Assembly: GCA_948805675.1 (NCBI GenBank)
Contig: CAQIBN010000009.1
Coordinates: 15,566 to 79,565 of the forward strand
Direction of reading: 5' to 3'
DNA: 64,000 nt
Origin: an uncultured Clostridia bacterium
GTDB lineage: Bacteria; Bacillota; Clostridia; TANB77; CAG-508
Each line of letters begins with the position of its first letter. Position 1 is the stretch's first letter. The notes beneath the pieces were generated by a model. The model had not been told where the DNA came from. It did not search any database and worked only from the letters and a program-made list of their open reading frames with translations. The translations under genes and the position numbers were made by a program. This document shows, piece by piece, positions 61,908 through 64,000 of this stretch.

Positions 61908-62036
61908 TTATTTTATTACTGTATTTACCAAATAATATATAAAAGTAGTTGCTACTCCTAATATCATTAATCCTGCTAATATACTAGCCATTACTTTTGT
62001 AAGAATTCTTCCTGTATCATAGTTTTTCTTTGCCAT
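61908..62036 (-). CDS. Small single-helix membrane protein (42 residues)
   Basis: An ATG at 62036 after GGAGGAATATAAA opens a 42-codon frame: KKNYDTGRILTKVMASI then LAGLMILGVATTFIYYLVNT. A short basic start and one membrane helix recall the small DUF4044-like proteins of Firmicutes. It ends 30 bases before cdaA and is probably co-transcribed with it. Too short for ordinary gene callers. Confidence 0.7.
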   Translation of the reverse strand: MAKKNYDTGRILTKVMASILAGLMILGVATTFIYYLVNTVIK

Positions 62037-62250
62037 TTTATATTCCTCCTTTGTTTGAGCCTATACATAAATGTTATCATACAAATTTTGCTTTTTCAAC
62101 ATTTTATCATAAAAAAGTAAGCAAATATATCTAAACAGTTACACTTTTTTAGAACAATAGTGGTCTGGATTTATATACATTTCTTAATTACTACACTTAC
62201 AACTTGTATTAAATTGTTCATACACTAATAAAAAAGATTGTATACAATTA

Positions 62251-62319
62251 TTTTATATAATAAGAAAGCTCTATTAATAAAACTTTCCTCTATACTAGAA
62301 CTTTCCTACTATATAAAAA
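62251..62319. repeat. Dispersed hairpin element, copy B
   Basis: The ends TTTTATATAATAAGAAAGCT and AACTTTCCTACTATATAAAA are inverted repeats (about 17 of 20 matching). The middle has ACTTTCCTCTATACTAG. It matches copies at 57582 and 22903. Confidence 0.75.
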
Positions 62320-62349
62320 TAGAGAGATTATTTTTAATATCTACTATAA

Positions 62350-62393
62350 AAAATTATTAAAAATCTCCTTCTCTATATAATATTAAGAAGGAG
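62350..62393 (-). terminator. Terminator of the lipoprotein gene
   Basis: On the minus strand CTCCTTCT pairs with AGAAGGAG across a 13-base loop, followed by ATTTTTAATAATTTTTT, 11 bases after the stop at 62404. Confidence 0.85.
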
Positions 62394-62403
62394 ACTTTGC
62401 TGA

Positions 62404-62889
62404 TTATACAATAAATTCTTCAAGATATTGTGTATTGTCTTCAATAAATCTTTGAAGTTCGTCTTCCAATTCCTTGATATATTGTTCATCAAGCTCAAAA
62501 TTACTTTCCAAAAAATCGATATACTGTTTGTTCACTTCCTTATGCATTTCGAGATATTCTAAACCACTTTGAATAAGCTCATCAAGTGTTGTTGTAGATG
62601 TGTTAGACATTGCTTTTAGTTCATCTAAGCTTGCATTTAGTACATCAAATATTTCATTAACCTGAGTATAGTCAATAAAAACATTTTGCTCAACAGCTAA
62701 ATTGCTAATTCTACCATACATTGTACCAATGTGACCACTAAGAATGCCATAGAACCCTGGTAAATACTCAACTTCAGTATAATATGCAGTAATTGTTTCA
62801 TTACATTGCTTAGTATTGTCTAGTTCCTTATTGCAGGCAGTAGACATTATGATGCTACACATCATTAAAAAAGCTACGATTTTTTTCAT
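62404..62889 (-). CDS. Small lipoprotein of unknown function
   Basis: The start ATG 62889 (KKIVAFLMMCSIIMSTAC) follows GGGAGAAAAA. It gives a lipoprotein signal peptide with lipobox S-T-A-C, the acylated cysteine being residue 19, and a mature part of about 140 residues that is helical and acidic (FLESNFELDEQYIKELEDEL). Codon use is visibly less AT-biased than its neighbours (TTC, CTC, GAG, AAC are frequent), suggesting recent arrival. Family not recognised. Confidence 0.7.
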   Translation of the reverse strand: MKKIVAFLMMCSIIMSTACNKELDNTKQCNETITAYYTEVEYLPGFYGILSGHIGTMYGRISNLAVEQNVFIDYTQVNEIFDVLNASLDELKAMSNTSTTTLDELIQSGLEYLEMHKEVNKQYIDFLESNFELDEQYIKELEDELQRFIEDNTQYLEEFIV

Positions 62890-63145
62890 TTTTTCTCCCA
62901 ATTAAAATTATTTAATTGAACTATTACTTTATCTATATTCTTAGTCCTTTCAGAAAATAGATACTAGAAGACGTTTTCCTCTAATGCATTTATTATGTCA
63001 TATTATGTTAATATTGTAAATACTTTTACTTTTAGAATCATAATAAAGATGTAATTTTATATCTAATTTAATATATGACTTTATTAAATCAATATTAAAG
63101 TTTTTTATTTCTTAGTTATGTTTTTTTATAATAAATTATAAATTG

Positions 63146-63889
63146 TTATTTTATTAACTTTTTAAATGAATTAGCATTTAATATGGTATTTGAAATAAAT
63201 TCACCTTTATAAAAATTTGCCCAATTATTGAATATACATGGTACATTTTTTGCCTTTTCTAATGAATCTATTTTTATAAAATTAATTTTAATATTATTTT
63301 CTTTTGAATATTCTGTTAATTCATTTACTTCATATTCAACATAAGGACATTCTGGACTATAATAAATTGTAAATTCATTATTATCAATTTTCATATTTCT
63401 AGCTGTTTCATTAAATTTAGGAGTTTCATTATCATCAAATTGTAATGCTAATAATTGAAAGTCACCTACTTCATCAACAACTTTGAACCCATAATGCTCA
63501 AAAAATTTCTTTTCCCCTAAAAATGGTTTCTTCTTTTTAGAAGTTAAAGTACATATTCCACTCATACCTTTTTCTTTTGAATCATTAATTGCATATTCCA
63601 ATAATTCTTTAGCAATACCTTTTCCTTTAAAACTACCTGCAACCCACAAACAATAAATATACTCATAGTTTTTACCATTAATAGGCACCCATGCTGTTTC
63701 AATTGGTTCATATTCAATAAATATTTTCCCTCTAGCATTTAATTTTCTAAATACATGACCATCTTTTAATTTGTTTTTTATCCATTCTTTTTTACTATTA
63801 ACACCTGTTTGATGCTTTTTATCTCCTATTGCACAACATATGTGTTCGTTATCTATATTATCTAATGTAATATTTATATATTCATTCAT
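63146..63889 (-). CDS. GNAT acetyltransferase with YoaP-like C-terminal domain
   Basis: The 247-residue protein has a GNAT fold in residues 1-155 with the acetyl-CoA loop VAGSFKGKGIAKELLEYAIN, and a C-terminal thioredoxin-like part with TIYYSPECPYVEYEVNEL. This two-domain layout is that of B. subtilis YoaP (251 residues). GAGGTAAG precedes the start. The substrate is unknown. Confidence 0.85.
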   Translation of the reverse strand: MNEYINITLDNIDNEHICCAIGDKKHQTGVNSKKEWIKNKLKDGHVFRKLNARGKIFIEYEPIETAWVPINGKNYEYIYCLWVAGSFKGKGIAKELLEYAINDSKEKGMSGICTLTSKKKKPFLGEKKFFEHYGFKVVDEVGDFQLLALQFDDNETPKFNETARNMKIDNNEFTIYYSPECPYVEYEVNELTEYSKENNIKINFIKIDSLEKAKNVPCIFNNWANFYKGEFISNTILNANSFKKLIK

Positions 63890-64000
63890 CTTACCTCAAC
63901 TCCATCATAAATTACTATGTTGTGTTTCGATCATATCATAAAAGCAAAGTAATTTATCAATTACATTAGATTTAAGAAATGACCTACAACTCCAATAATA

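Overview
This is a 64 kb stretch of a very AT-rich (roughly 27-28 percent GC by eye) Gram-positive chromosome. The S10-spc-alpha ribosomal cluster order, a T-box leader on ileS, an AgrB/AgrD-type locus, a class A penicillin-binding protein with a PASTA tail, and spore genes (spoVT, spoVG, spoIVB) point to an endospore-forming member of the class Clostridia, probably an uncultured host-associated lineage. Nearly all genes lie on the minus strand.

The central observation is a translational one. Nine conserved, mostly essential genes (tgt, ftsH, dprA, gpmI, pgk, recD2, rpoA, secY, spoIVB) are each broken into two overlapping reading frames, recD2 twice. At all ten breaks the same thing is seen: an in-frame CGG codon, after which the protein family resumes in the +1 frame, so that skipping the C turns CGG-N into GGN and restores a glycine, in most cases a family-conserved one. 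I scanned the window for CGG codons. The only other in-frame CGG is the third codon from the zero-frame stop of cdaA, where a +1 shift would only swap a short tail. CGG is not avoided out of frame (about twenty cases inside genes), and CGA and CGT are used as ordinary codons. The simplest reading is that CGG has lost its arginine meaning here and acts as a +1 frameshift, or four-base glycine, codon. The bases before it differ from site to site and no shared stimulator is visible.

Layout: 1-2887 tRNA queuosine genes (tgt, queA) and a surface protein; 3078-7145 a broken SUKH gene and T-box-controlled ileS; 7310-14112 ftsH, a DUF1189 membrane protein, a class A PBP and dprA; 14283-18145 folD, an S4-domain YlmH-like protein and dxs; 18622-22700 eno, tRNA-Gln, a compact Agr-like peptide-signalling locus and small genes; 22700-26270 accessory genes, an integrase relic, and the GGGtGRT protein with its iron-sulfur scaffold partner; 26615-31522 the glycolytic run gap-pgk-tpiA-gpmI; 31780-35938 spoVT, comFC, recD2 and a small plus-strand gene; 36286-53126 the ribosomal supercluster with secY, adk, map, infA and rpoA; 53477-58979 spoVG, murC (plus strand), a transglutaminase-like protein and spoIVB; 59495-63889 a DUF2651-like protein, truA, cdaA, small proteins, a lipoprotein and a YoaP-like acetyltransferase.

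Three families of short intergenic repeats are present: a TTGTCAAAA-GGAC family (31697, 35520, and a perfect 39-bp inverted pair at 41626-41735 inside the spc operon), a hairpin element of about 70 bp with GAAAG-type inverted ends (22903, 57582, 62251), and a GGAAATT hairpin (10393, 26526).
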